NCBI GenBank assembly: GCA_021205365.1
Contig: JAJPXP010000001.1
Coordinates: forward strand, 1-57,346
Reading direction: 5' to 3'
Source: Clostridia bacterium
GTDB taxonomy: Bacteria > Bacillota > Clostridia > Oscillospirales > Butyricicoccaceae
DNA length: 57,346 nt
The notes beneath the pieces were generated by a model. That model made no database searches, was not told the DNA's origin, and saw only the letters and a program-made list of their open reading frames with translations. Numbering within the stretch: position 1 is the first letter of the stretch; every line of letters starts with the position of its first letter. Below are positions 43,610-53,200 of the stretch, piece by piece. Both the position numbers and the translations under genes were made by a program.

Positions 43610-45342
43610 ACAGCATGCTCCCTTCCATATGTCTCCAGCGCTTGCTGCCTTCGATACAATGCGGTATACGGGCCGCCCTGCTGGAGCAGCGCTACATGGC
43701 TGCCAGCCTGCTCCAAGGCACCATCTTCCAACATATAAATGCAGTCAGAATGTACTACATTGGCCAGTCGGTGAGAAATCAGCAGGACTGTTTTTGTTTT
43801 TGCCAGCTCGTGAATGACCTCCATAATCATTTCTTCACTTTCTACATCGATATTGGAGGTGGCTTCATCGAAGATATAGACCGGTGTATCATGCAGCAGT
43901 GCTCTTGCAAGTGCAAGCCGCTGACGTTGTCCGCCGGAGAAATTGCTTCCTCTTTCCAGAACCGGTGTTTGCAGGCCCTGTGCTGTGGAAAGGAACCCAT
44001 CCAAATTTACCTTCTGAAGCACAGCTTCCAGTTCCTGTAGCGTTGCATCTGGCTTTGCCATCCGCAAATTATCCTCCACAGTTCCTTTGAACAGATAGCT
44101 GCTATGGCTGACCATTGTAATGGAATGCATCAGGCTTTGTTCCGAAATATCGGAAATCTCTCTTCCATTGATTGTAACACTGCCCTGATAGCCGTGGTTT
44201 CTGCCCATTAGGATACCGGCAATCGTGCTCTTGCCGCTGCCGGATACACCAACAATAGAGGTAAAGCTGCCCGCCAGTATCTCCATATCAATGTTTTTCA
44301 AAATACTGCGCTCTGCGTCATAAGCAAAGCTGACATTCTTTAAGGAAATATCCAGCTGTGTATCATGCAATTCTTCGCCTCTCAGCTCTGGCTCCGGTAA
44401 ATCGAGCAGTGCAAAGATTTTGTCGCTTGCTGCCATTCCATTCATGGCTATATGGAAAAATGATCCAAGCAGACGCAGTGGAATAAAAAATTCGGATGCC
44501 AACAGAATAATCATAACAGCGCCGCCAAAACTGACGCGCCCTAACAGCATTTCGCGCAGTGCAACAATCATACCAACTGCCGCACCACCATACGCAATGA
44601 TATCCATAACACTGGTAGAGTTGAGCTGCATGGTCAGTACCTTCATGGTGACCTGCCGGAAACGCTGGGATTCTTTATCCATTTGTTCTGCCTTTTGCCC
44701 ATCTTGCTGATAAATCTTCAGCGTGGTCAATCCCTGTAAATTCTCCAGAAAACTGTCACCCAGTTCAGTATAAATGCCCCAGTATTTGTTCAGCAGCCGC
44801 TTTGCAATCTTTTGTACCGCAACAATGGATACCGGAATCAGCGGTACACAGACCAGCAGGACAAGACTTGCCCTCCAGTCCACAAAACACAGGATACAGA
44901 ACAATGTTACCGGTGCAAGCAGGCTATAAAACAGCTGCGGCAGATATCTGCCAAAATAAGTTTCCAGCTGCTCAACGCCTTCTGCTGCCATCTGTACCAC
45001 CTCTGCTGTGCTGACCTTTTCCCGATAGGAAGCGCCCAGTCGCAGCAGTTTCGCATACACTTTCTCTCGTAGAATCCGCTTGACATCAACACTTGCATAA
45101 TAGGAAGCATGTACCGCTTTCCTATCACAAAAAACGCGGAGCAGAACCGCTATGGCAGCCATACCGACATACAAAAATATGCTGCTTTCGCTCAGTGTCC
45201 CGAACAATGCCTGCTCCAGCAGGGATGCCACCGTATAAACTGTCACTACCTGGCAAAGCAGTGACAGCCATTGCCAGATCACCTGATATACAATGTATTT
45301 TTTTGCATGGGACAGTAGCCCCACAAGCCGTGTTTTTATCAT
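43606..45342 (-). CDS. Type IV ABC half-transporter, first of a pair (CydD-like)
   Basis: 578 residues: six helices (about 15-300), GVSGSGKST, FSGGQRQRLALARA, VYIFDEATSNID. The ENLQGLTTLKIYQQD coupling-helix region is typical of CydD-like subunits. Forms a presumed heterodimer with the next gene. Seven bases after the YgbA_NO-family gene. Confidence 0.93.
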   Translation of the reverse strand: MIKTRLVGLLSHAKKYIVYQVIWQWLSLLCQVVTVYTVASLLEQALFGTLSESSIFLYVGMAAIAVLLRVFCDRKAVHASYYASVDVKRILREKVYAKLLRLGASYREKVSTAEVVQMAAEGVEQLETYFGRYLPQLFYSLLAPVTLFCILCFVDWRASLVLLVCVPLIPVSIVAVQKIAKRLLNKYWGIYTELGDSFLENLQGLTTLKIYQQDGQKAEQMDKESQRFRQVTMKVLTMQLNSTSVMDIIAYGGAAVGMIVALREMLLGRVSFGGAVMIILLASEFFIPLRLLGSFFHIAMNGMAASDKIFALLDLPEPELRGEELHDTQLDISLKNVSFAYDAERSILKNIDMEILAGSFTSIVGVSGSGKSTIAGILMGRNHGYQGSVTINGREISDISEQSLMHSITMVSHSSYLFKGTVEDNLRMAKPDATLQELEAVLQKVNLDGFLSTAQGLQTPVLERGSNFSGGQRQRLALARALLHDTPVYIFDEATSNIDVESEEMIMEVIHELAKTKTVLLISHRLANVVHSDCIYMLEDGALEQAGSHVALLQQGGPYTALYRRQQALETYGREHAV

Positions 45343-45348
45343 GATATA

Positions 45349-45687
45349 CTATCCCTGCTTTCTTTTTTCCTTTTTGCTGCAAATCAGATGCCAGATTGCA
45401 AGCAGCGGGTGATACAGCAGCATGCGTGGTCCGGAAAACCGCATAACCTTGCGAATTTCCTCCCGCATGTCTGGCTTATAGCAATGTACTCTGCAGTTCG
45501 CACAAAAGGTCTTCTGCTCCATAAATGGACAGTGCGCGCTACGCGCTTCGGCATATTCCAAAAGTGCCCGACACTCTGGACAAAGCGGTTGATTCTTATG
45601 CTCTATATGTTTCTTCCGGCAATACAATGCAATCATTTCCGAAACAACCTGCTGCTCTTTCTGCCGCTTTCGTTCAATGCTGTTCAT
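45349..45687 (-). CDS. YgbA_NO-family cysteine-rich protein
   Basis: 112 residues from an ATG at 45687 (AAAGGG six bases upstream), overlapping the DUF454 gene end by 14 bases. Nitrous-oxide-stimulated-promoter family pattern: YCRKKHIEH, CPECxxLLEYA, [37 protein letters not shown]-like core split over residues about 40-90 (with six cysteines). Small cytosolic protein linked to nitrosative stress and iron in other bacteria; molecular role unknown. Confidence 0.85.
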   Translation of the reverse strand: MNSIERKRQKEQQVVSEMIALYCRKKHIEHKNQPLCPECRALLEYAEARSAHCPFMEQKTFCANCRVHCYKPDMREEIRKVMRFSGPRMLLYHPLLAIWHLICSKKEKRKQG

Positions 45688-46096
45688 GCTGTTCCCTTTC
45701 GCCATATTCCTCGCCTTCTGCTTCCCGGATTGTTTTCACGCGCAGGAAGAAATACAGAATATGGCATATCCAGACAACGGCCAGGCAAATCCTTCCAACC
45801 GGAACATTCTGCATGGCGATAAATCCGATTGCCATGACAACGGTCACAGTTCCAACAATAGAGCATTTGGTTTTCATGGTCATCGCTTTCTGTTTTACAA
45901 AACTGTCTAGATGCTTTTGATAGAGCTTCGTACTCAGAAACCAGCTGTGTAGTTTGGGAGAACTCTTTGCAAAGCAGAATACCGTTGCCATATAAAATGG
46001 AACTGTTGGGATGATCGGCAAAACAATGCCGACTGTGCCCAGCCCAAGGCAAAGCAACCCCAGCACGAGCCATACGATTTGAAATGGATTTTTCAT
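45674..46096 (-). CDS. DUF454 (YbaN-like) inner-membrane protein
   Basis: 140 residues, helices at about 7-40 and 75-115. Family motifs [18 protein letters not shown] and [14 protein letters not shown] are both present. Function unknown; frequently next to heme or iron uptake genes in Firmicutes. AGAGGA ribosome site, 17 bases after the ATPase gene. Confidence 0.9.
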   Translation of the reverse strand: MKNPFQIVWLVLGLLCLGLGTVGIVLPIIPTVPFYMATVFCFAKSSPKLHSWFLSTKLYQKHLDSFVKQKAMTMKTKCSIVGTVTVVMAIGFIAMQNVPVGRICLAVVWICHILYFFLRVKTIREAEGEEYGEREQHEQH

Positions 46097-46113
46097 ACGG
46101 TAGTCCTCTTGTT

Positions 46114-46896
46114 TTATACGGTTAGGACGAACTTCTGTCCGTCCACGATGGTGAGATCAAGATCAATGCCATACAATGTGCTGATACTTTCGGTTGTAAT
46201 AACGTCCGCCGGATTCCCTTCTACAGCTACGCAGCCATCCTTTAATCCGATAATCCGGTCTGAAAAATAAATCGCCTGATTGATATCATGCAGCACCATG
46301 ATAATGGTAATGCCATATTCGCGATTCAGTTTTTTCACCAGCTCAAGGATTTCAATCTGATACCGAATGTCCAGATAGGTTGTCGGTTCATCCAGAAACA
46401 GAATTTTGGTGTTTTGAGCCAGCGCCATGGCAATCCAGACGCGCTGGCGCTGGCCGCCGGACAAACGGCTGACCTCTCGGTCACGGTACTGGGTCAAACC
46501 AGTTACTTCCATTGCCCATTCTACCAATTGTTCATCCTCTTCACTTTTTCCCTGCATGGGTTTTCTGTGCGGTGTCCTCCCGAACGCGACCAGACGCTCC
46601 ACGGTAATATCATCGCTGGAGGTATTATACTGCTGTACAATGGAAACCTCACGTGCAAATTCTTTCAGCGTCAGCCTCTGGATATTCTTGCCATACAGCA
46701 AAACTTTTCCTTTGCGCGGAAACAGGTTTTTTGTCATGACAGAAAATAGCGTTGACTTGCCGCAGCCGTTTGCTCCCATAATGGTTGTGATTCTTCCGCG
46801 TTCAATCTGCAGGGAGACATCCCGTAATACCTTATTCCGGCCATACGAGAAAAACAGGTTTCTAACTTCCATGGCCGGATTTTTATCCATTTGCAT
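46114..46896 (-). CDS. Heme/iron ABC importer ATP-binding protein
   Basis: 260 residues, FepC/HmuV type. Walker [10 protein letters not shown], signature [14 protein letters not shown], Walker [14 protein letters not shown] and [12 protein letters not shown]. Partner of the FecCD permease; its start overlaps the permease stop by 14 bases. A T-H-type C-terminal part ([19 protein letters not shown]) is typical of siderophore/heme ATPases. Confidence 0.95.
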   Translation of the reverse strand: MQMDKNPAMEVRNLFFSYGRNKVLRDVSLQIERGRITTIMGANGCGKSTLFSVMTKNLFPRKGKVLLYGKNIQRLTLKEFAREVSIVQQYNTSSDDITVERLVAFGRTPHRKPMQGKSEEDEQLVEWAMEVTGLTQYRDREVSRLSGGQRQRVWIAMALAQNTKILFLDEPTTYLDIRYQIEILELVKKLNREYGITIIMVLHDINQAIYFSDRIIGLKDGCVAVEGNPADVITTESISTLYGIDLDLTIVDGQKFVLTV

Positions 46897-48103
46897 ATTT
46901 CTTTGACCCCCTCAGCAGAAGAATGAAGAACGGGCCGCCGATTACACTCATGATAATGGAGGCGGACACCTCATAGGGCGCTGCAATTGTTCTGCCGATT
47001 GTATCTGCCAGCAGAAAAACGAATGCACCGAATAACATACTGAACGGTACGAGAACCTTGTGGTCACTGCCCACCAGCAGTCGTCCGATATGCGGTACAA
47101 TCAGTCCCAAAAAACTGATCGAACCTGCAACTGCTGTCGAGATGCTGGCAAGTAGTACCGCAATGATGGACACGATAATCCGCATGGAATTGACATTGAC
47201 ACCCAAGCTCCTTGCAGTTTTATCTTCCAGCGACATCAGATTGCACATACCAGTGAACAGGAGGGACAACACCAGCCCAATGATGACATATGGTGCCAAT
47301 GTCTTGACATCATCCCATGTCTTCATGGTGATATTGCCATTCACAATCGAAGCTACGCCGGACATATTGCCGCCGCTCATTGCGTTCAAACCGCTGGACA
47401 GGCCAGTAAACATAGAGTTCACAGCTACACCGACAAGGATGATCCGCAATGGGCTCAGGCCGCCCTTCCATGACAGTCCATACACCAGAATAAAGGCGGC
47501 AATGCCACCGATAAACGCAAACAGCGGCGTAAAAAAGAACAATGCCGGCGCAAAAGCTGTAATGAGAACAGCTGTAAAGCTGGCGCCACTGGAAATACCG
47601 ATGATTCCCGGATCAGCTAGTGGATTTTTCAGCACAGCTTGGAACAATACGCCGGATACTGCTACTGCCGCGCCTGCCAGCATGGAAATCATAATTCTCG
47701 GAAAACGAAGATCGTAGATTGTCGCGACATCGTCATTGTACTCTACAAAAAGTCCTCTGAGAAGCGCCGGAAAGCTGACCTTCAGGCTTCCGATGTTGAC
47801 TGCGGCAAAGAACAGGATCACCAACAATACAATCATGATCACAAAGGAAAGCGTTGCCCGTGCTGTTTTGGTACGTCTGTGGTTTCTATCATGCTGTGCC
47901 AGCTCCTGCAAATCCTCTGCCGGTTGAATGGTCCTGCTCTGCCTCCTTTTTAGAGAAGCGGAACCTGCTTCCTCCTGCACTGCCTGTTGCTCCTCCGGCA
48001 CCCATGGACTCGGGTCATCCTTCATGGATATTTTCATAGTCGCCTGTTCCTGAAAATAATTCGATACAATGCTGTCAAATGGATTTTCTTCTGATTGCTT
48101 CAT
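46883..48103 (-). CDS. FecCD-type heme/iron permease with an N-terminal extension
   Basis: 406 residues from the ATG at 48103, chosen for AAAGGAGG nine bases upstream; longer readings overlap the lipoprotein gene. Ten-helix FecCD core from about residue 83, with FPRIMISMLAGAAVAVSG, NPLADPGIIGISSG and FLGLIVPHIGRLLVG family motifs. The first 82 residues are charged, soluble and absent from normal family members (about 330 residues). Imports the substrate delivered by the preceding lipoprotein. Confidence 0.93.
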   Translation of the reverse strand: MKQSEENPFDSIVSNYFQEQATMKISMKDDPSPWVPEEQQAVQEEAGSASLKRRQSRTIQPAEDLQELAQHDRNHRRTKTARATLSFVIMIVLLVILFFAAVNIGSLKVSFPALLRGLFVEYNDDVATIYDLRFPRIMISMLAGAAVAVSGVLFQAVLKNPLADPGIIGISSGASFTAVLITAFAPALFFFTPLFAFIGGIAAFILVYGLSWKGGLSPLRIILVGVAVNSMFTGLSSGLNAMSGGNMSGVASIVNGNITMKTWDDVKTLAPYVIIGLVLSLLFTGMCNLMSLEDKTARSLGVNVNSMRIIVSIIAVLLASISTAVAGSISFLGLIVPHIGRLLVGSDHKVLVPFSMLFGAFVFLLADTIGRTIAAPYEVSASIIMSVIGGPFFILLLRGSKKYANG

Positions 48104-48119
48104 CCTGTCATTCCTCCTT

Positions 48120-49229
48120 TCAATTTCCTGTTCCGATATCTTCCCCATCCAGCTTCTCCGTTGCATTGGAATCTGCGGCCTTCTGCCTTGCGCTGTCGCT
48201 GTTTTCCCTCGCCTTCTGCTCGTCCGCTTCACTTTCTGGATAGAAAATCGGCTGCAATTCGTTCAGAGCGTTTTCATAATTGAAGGTGGCACTCATACCG
48301 AAATATTCATAGGTCAGATTATACACTTTGTCGTTTTTGACAGCATCAAAGTGTTTCCAGATATCATTGGTTGCAAATTCATCATCAAACATCTGCATAA
48401 CCTGATCCGGCAGTGCATGTGCAGTCAGCAGGATGATATCCGGTTCTTTTTCCTTCATATCCTCTGTATTGACGGATAAAAATTCCTGATCTGTCCCGGC
48501 ATAAACATTTTGCCCGCCCGCCATTTCAACAAGGCTTCCGGCATAGGAATTTTCTGTTGCCGCAACATAAGATCCAGGAAGTCCCATCAAAATTAGAACC
48601 TTGGGCCCTTCCCTGCCTTCATTTTTTGATTTGTATTCATTATAAAATTGAGTAAATTCATTTACCAGTTGCTTTGCTTCTTCTTCCCTGTCAAAAATGT
48701 CACCCAGCTCCTGAATGGAACGATACATGCCAAATACACTCTTGAGGTTTAAAAATGCCCAGTCCGTATCAATCGCCTCATATTTCGGCTGTAAATCCGA
48801 CTGCAGGGAAGATGGCCCCAGAATCCAGTCCGGATCAAGCGACGATACAATTTCCATATCCGGACTCATTGCAGTACCAACCTCTGTCAGACCTTCATAA
48901 CGTTCCGGCAAATCATACGCAGTCGTGCAGATGCCGACAAGGTCAAGATCCAGCTTATCACAGATATCCGCAGTTGCCGGAGATGTTGCAATAATACGCG
49001 GCGCTTCCGACATGGAAGCGACTTTTTTCTTTGCCGCTTCCACTGCTGCCTTCTCTTCCGGATCCGTGATTTCCAGCATAGTCTGCACATTTGTGGTATC
49101 CACCGCTGTGCCCGACTCTCCGCTGCCGTTCGCACCGCCTTGACTTTGATCAACGCAGCCAGTCAGCAGGCATATCGACAGAAGAAGCGTTGCCGCAATA
49201 CAGCAGCCCCGTTTGTTAATCGTCATCAT
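48120..49229 (-). CDS. Heme-binding lipoprotein of the IsdE/HtsA type
   Basis: 369 residues from one of two adjacent ATGs (49229 or 49226) with GGTGG upstream, overlapping the Shp-like gene stop. Lipobox LLTGC. Class III substrate-binding protein: APRIIATSPATADICDKL, the VGTAMSPDMEIVSSLDPD loop whose Met matches the heme-ligating Met of IsdE, and LTAHALPDQV with a candidate His ligand, then DIWKHFDAVKNDKVY. The acidic tail (about 40 residues) is extra. Accepts heme at the membrane for the permease. Confidence 0.9.
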   Translation of the reverse strand: MMTINKRGCCIAATLLLSICLLTGCVDQSQGGANGSGESGTAVDTTNVQTMLEITDPEEKAAVEAAKKKVASMSEAPRIIATSPATADICDKLDLDLVGICTTAYDLPERYEGLTEVGTAMSPDMEIVSSLDPDWILGPSSLQSDLQPKYEAIDTDWAFLNLKSVFGMYRSIQELGDIFDREEEAKQLVNEFTQFYNEYKSKNEGREGPKVLILMGLPGSYVAATENSYAGSLVEMAGGQNVYAGTDQEFLSVNTEDMKEKEPDIILLTAHALPDQVMQMFDDEFATNDIWKHFDAVKNDKVYNLTYEYFGMSATFNYENALNELQPIFYPESEADEQKARENSDSARQKAADSNATEKLDGEDIGTGN

Positions 49230-50265
49230 ACTCGCCACCGCCCCATCGATACCAGTTTTTTCGGAAAAAATAGATAAGGCCAGCTACAGCACAAATCAAA
49301 ATCAACGCCGAGCTTGTAAATGCCGCAGCAATAGCAAAAATAGTTGATGTTGACGAGCTGCGGGAGGTTGTAGCGCTATCATCTCCTGTATCTCCTGCCG
49401 TTGACAGGCTCAAGCCTTCTGCTTCACTGAGTGTGGAATCATCACTGCTTCCTTCTGTGTCCAGAGCCGCACTTGTCAGACCGGAATCTGTTGTCAGGCT
49501 GCTTTCCAGCGTTGGCACATTATCCGTATTTTCGGTACTACTCTGATCTGTACTGGTGCTGCCGGATGTACTGCTTTGCAGCGATGTGCTGCCCGTACCA
49601 GTTGATGTACTTCCGCTGGTGGTTCCTGTCGAAGATGTTGTACTGCTGCCACTGGTTGTCCCCGAAGTTGTCGATGTACTTTCGCTGGATGATGCTGTGT
49701 TCGAGTCAGCACTCGCTGTGACGATGGTTGCATTCATATCGGTCTGATTACCTTCTGCATAATTGCTGGGATAAAAGTAAAAGATAACACTTCTTCCCAT
49801 CGGTTCCACATACATTGAGCAGCGAATTACACAGTTTTCACTGGGAACCTGAATGCAGAAATCCGCCGTAGTGCCATTTCCATCTGTACCGCTTCCAGTT
49901 GTTCCTACTGCACCCGTCATCCAACCGGAATCACCCACATTCTGTACCCAGAACTGGTGATTACTGGTATAGTCCATTAGGCTGAGACGCACGGTGACAT
50001 AGTATTGTCCGCTATCAGTTACTTCCAAAATGCCAGAGGTGCACACCACATTGGAAACCATCGGCTGTGCGATATCATAGCCTGCTTCACCGCCGGAATC
50101 TTCAATTACACCGGTAACAGGATGCACATAGCATCCTGTTATGGAACAGGTATACACTGCTCCGCCGGCTGCCTGCGCCGGAACAGCAGGAATGCCTGCC
50201 CCCAAAATGAGGGCAAGCATCACTGCCAGAAAACCAGCGCGAAGTTTTGTCTTCACTGTTTTCAT
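49216..50265 (-). CDS. Shp-like cell-surface heme-binding protein
   Basis: 349 residues. Signal peptide 1-32 (AQA), then a Shp-type heme domain (about 33-180) with VYTCSITGCYVHPVTGVIEDSGG split as YTC, CYVHPVTG, IEDSGGE, followed by YYVTVRLSLMDYTSNHQFWVQN-like strands; a Ser/Thr-rich stalk (about 190-305); membrane helix (about 310-333) and a short basic then acidic tail. No sortase motif. In streptococci Shp passes heme to HtsA, and here the HtsA-like gene follows. ATGA overlap with the giant surface gene. Confidence 0.88.
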   Translation of the reverse strand: MKTVKTKLRAGFLAVMLALILGAGIPAVPAQAAGGAVYTCSITGCYVHPVTGVIEDSGGEAGYDIAQPMVSNVVCTSGILEVTDSGQYYVTVRLSLMDYTSNHQFWVQNVGDSGWMTGAVGTTGSGTDGNGTTADFCIQVPSENCVIRCSMYVEPMGRSVIFYFYPSNYAEGNQTDMNATIVTASADSNTASSSESTSTTSGTTSGSSTTSSTGTTSGSTSTGTGSTSLQSSTSGSTSTDQSSTENTDNVPTLESSLTTDSGLTSAALDTEGSSDDSTLSEAEGLSLSTAGDTGDDSATTSRSSSTSTIFAIAAAFTSSALILICAVAGLIYFFRKNWYRWGGGEYDDD

Positions 50266-53200
50266 GGCTTTCCTTTCATATGATTACGTTTTTCTCCTTT
50301 GTGCAGCTTCTTTTCCACAAGCAATACAGCTAGCGCAATACCTGAAATTGCCAGCAGTGCGAGCCAGCCTGTCAGCGGCTGTGTGTCTCCCGTCTTTACA
50401 CTGGAAGCGGAGGTCAATCCGCTGCTCTTTCCGGTATTTGTTCCCGTGCCGGTCAAACTTGTCGTTCCGGTAGATCCGGTCAAAGACGAAGTTCCCGTAG
50501 ATCCACTCGGCAGGGTTGATGTACCAAGCGTACTTGTCGGATTGGTTGAGGTGTTGTTTGTATCCGTTGTATTTGTTTTGTCGTTTGTATCGGTAGTATC
50601 CGTAAAGTTCGGATCATCTGTTGTTGTTGACTTAAGGGAAGTCCAGTCCAGTTTGAGATATACCGGCTGCGTGCCAGCACCTGCTGCAACCTTCTCCATG
50701 ATCGGGACAACCACCTGCAGCGGGACGAAACCATCCTCCAGTGCTTCCGGAATCAGCTCAAACGACACAACATCTGGATAATTTGTTCCGTACGTGTCTG
50801 TTACAACCGTACCATCCTCATATTTCTGGACGGATTCCACAGTTACTGCGGTGGTGTCGCCAGTCGGGTTGCCATACTTATCAACGGTATAGCCAGTCTT
50901 ATAGTAGAACAGCTGGCCCAGATATCCCAGCTTATCCCCAACAGTCAGACCCTTGAAGTCCATAGTAATAAAATACTTGCCATCCTTCACGGTCAGCTTG
51001 ATGGTGTGATTGATAGAATCGTTGCACATCGACAGCGTTTCCCGGTCAACCTTAACCATCGTACCGGTGAGAGAATAAACACCATCTGCAAGGTTGGTAA
51101 TATCCTGAATGCTATCGCTTGTCTTCACCAATGCGGAAATTGCGGCGTTCAACGCGGATACCTGCGCATTGACACTGCTCTGCGTTGCATCCTCATCATT
51201 ATATACACTCTGTGCATTTGCAATCGCTGTCTTCAGCGCCGCAATAGACGATTCGGTATACGCAGATGCATTGTCCACATAGCCCTGTGCGTCACTGATT
51301 TTTGCCTTCAAAGCGGATTTATCCACATTTTCCTTTTCTTTGAGTGCATCCATTGCAGACTGCAGCGCTGTCAGCTGATTGTCTACTGTAGCCTGTGTCA
51401 CAGTTTCACCGTCAAGTGCATTCTGCGCGTTGCGGATTGCAATTTTCAGCGCATTGATGCTTGCTTCAGTGTAGGTATCTGTTTCCTTTGCCAGCTTTTC
51501 CGCCTCTGCAATCTTGCTTTCCAGTTCAGAGGTATCCACAGTCAGCTCTGTGAGATTTTCCATTGCTGCAGTGAGCGAAGCAGTCATTGCATCCACATCG
51601 GATTGTGTTGCCTTGGCATTGTCATACAGTGCTTCGGCATCGTCTTTATACTGCTGCAGAACAGCAAGGCTCTGTGCAGTATAGGTACCTATCTGCTGTA
51701 GCTTCTTTTCTGCCTGATTGATTGCAGCCTTGAGCGCGGTCTTATCTACAGCCTTATTTTCAGCGTTGACCATTGCCATAGCCTGCTGCAAGTATGCTGT
51801 CTGTGCATCAATCTGTGCCTGTGTTGCGGACAGGTTGTCATAGATCTCCTGTGCCGAGCTGATTGCTGCCTGCAGGATTGTCCATGTATTTTCGGATGCA
51901 TTCCCCTGCTCCAGCTTCTTTGCTTCTGCGATCTGTTCCTTCAAGGCATCTGCATTGACATCCGAAGGACGAACCTGCTTAACGGTATTCCAATCCAGCT
52001 GCAGGCGTGCATACTGCCATGTACCCATAACCGGTACGTAGACATGCAGCCATGTTTCAGCGTCGTTATATGCCATTGGGATCGACATAACCTCTGGATA
52101 TCTCGTATCTACCTTACCGGTTGTCGGGTCAGTCTTGGTCGTCATTACCTTGTCTGTACCAAACTCCGGATCATTATAGTTATCATAGCCGGTATAATAC
52201 GCTTCGACAATTGCCGCGTAATCCTGTTCATCCTTTGTTGGGATGGTATCACCGTCATAGGTCAGATAATTCATCTGGCCCATATAACCCTCTGTGCCGT
52301 CGATATCAAGATACGTAAATTGCATCTGCGCGCGGATGTCACCATCCTTTACGATAAGATATACCGGGCGGACCAGCGCAGCATCTGCCATGGATTTCTG
52401 GCTGTTATTGGAATGCATGATGGTAGCATCAATTTCATATACTCCATCTGCAAGGTCACCGGAGGATGCTGCAGCCGGAACCAATGCATCGATTGCTGCC
52501 TGCAGCAGTTTCACCTGCGCTTCTACTTCTTCCTGCGTGGCGTTTGCATTGTTATTGACTGCATCCGCAGTTTTAAATGCCTTTTCAAGTGCAGACCAGC
52601 TTGCCGCCGTATATTCTGTCGGATTAAGCTTTTCTGCCTTCTTGATCAGGCTGTCAAGAGCAGATGTATCTGCACGTTTTACCAGACCTGCGTAGGCAGC
52701 TTCCAATGCAGCGACCTGTGCATCAACAGCACCCTGTTCTGCATTGGCATCATTATATACTTTTTCTGCTGCAGCAATGGCATCGGTAAATGCCTGATAG
52801 CTGTCAGCAGTATACGTATTGTCATCATTATTGATTGCCTTTGCATTATCCAGCGTAGTCTTGAGCGCTGCCTTATCCGCCTTCGGGATTTCCTCCAAGG
52901 CATTGAGTGCATTGCGCAGGGTCAAACCTGCCGCGCTGATTTCCTCCTGAATTGCTGTCGGATCTTCGTCAACCTTCTTTGCCGCATCAGCAGCACTTTC
53001 CAGTGCAGTCCTAGAAGTTTCGGTATAACTGTTTCCATCGTTCAGCTTTTCCTCGGCCTTTGCAAGATATGTTTTGAGGTTAGCTTTATCTGCTTCCTGC
53101 AGAGCTGCATCACGCAGAGCAAGATAGAGTCTTGCGTCGGCCGTATTGCCGTTATGATCGGTGAACTTGACATTGGTCAGCTCATAATTCTGCGGCAAGG

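Noticed and set aside
49400-49740. Short-unit repeats in the Shp-like gene as a phase-variable tract
   Set aside because: The Ser/Thr/Gly codons are varied and no perfect tandem unit persists, so it looks like an ordinary low-complexity stalk.
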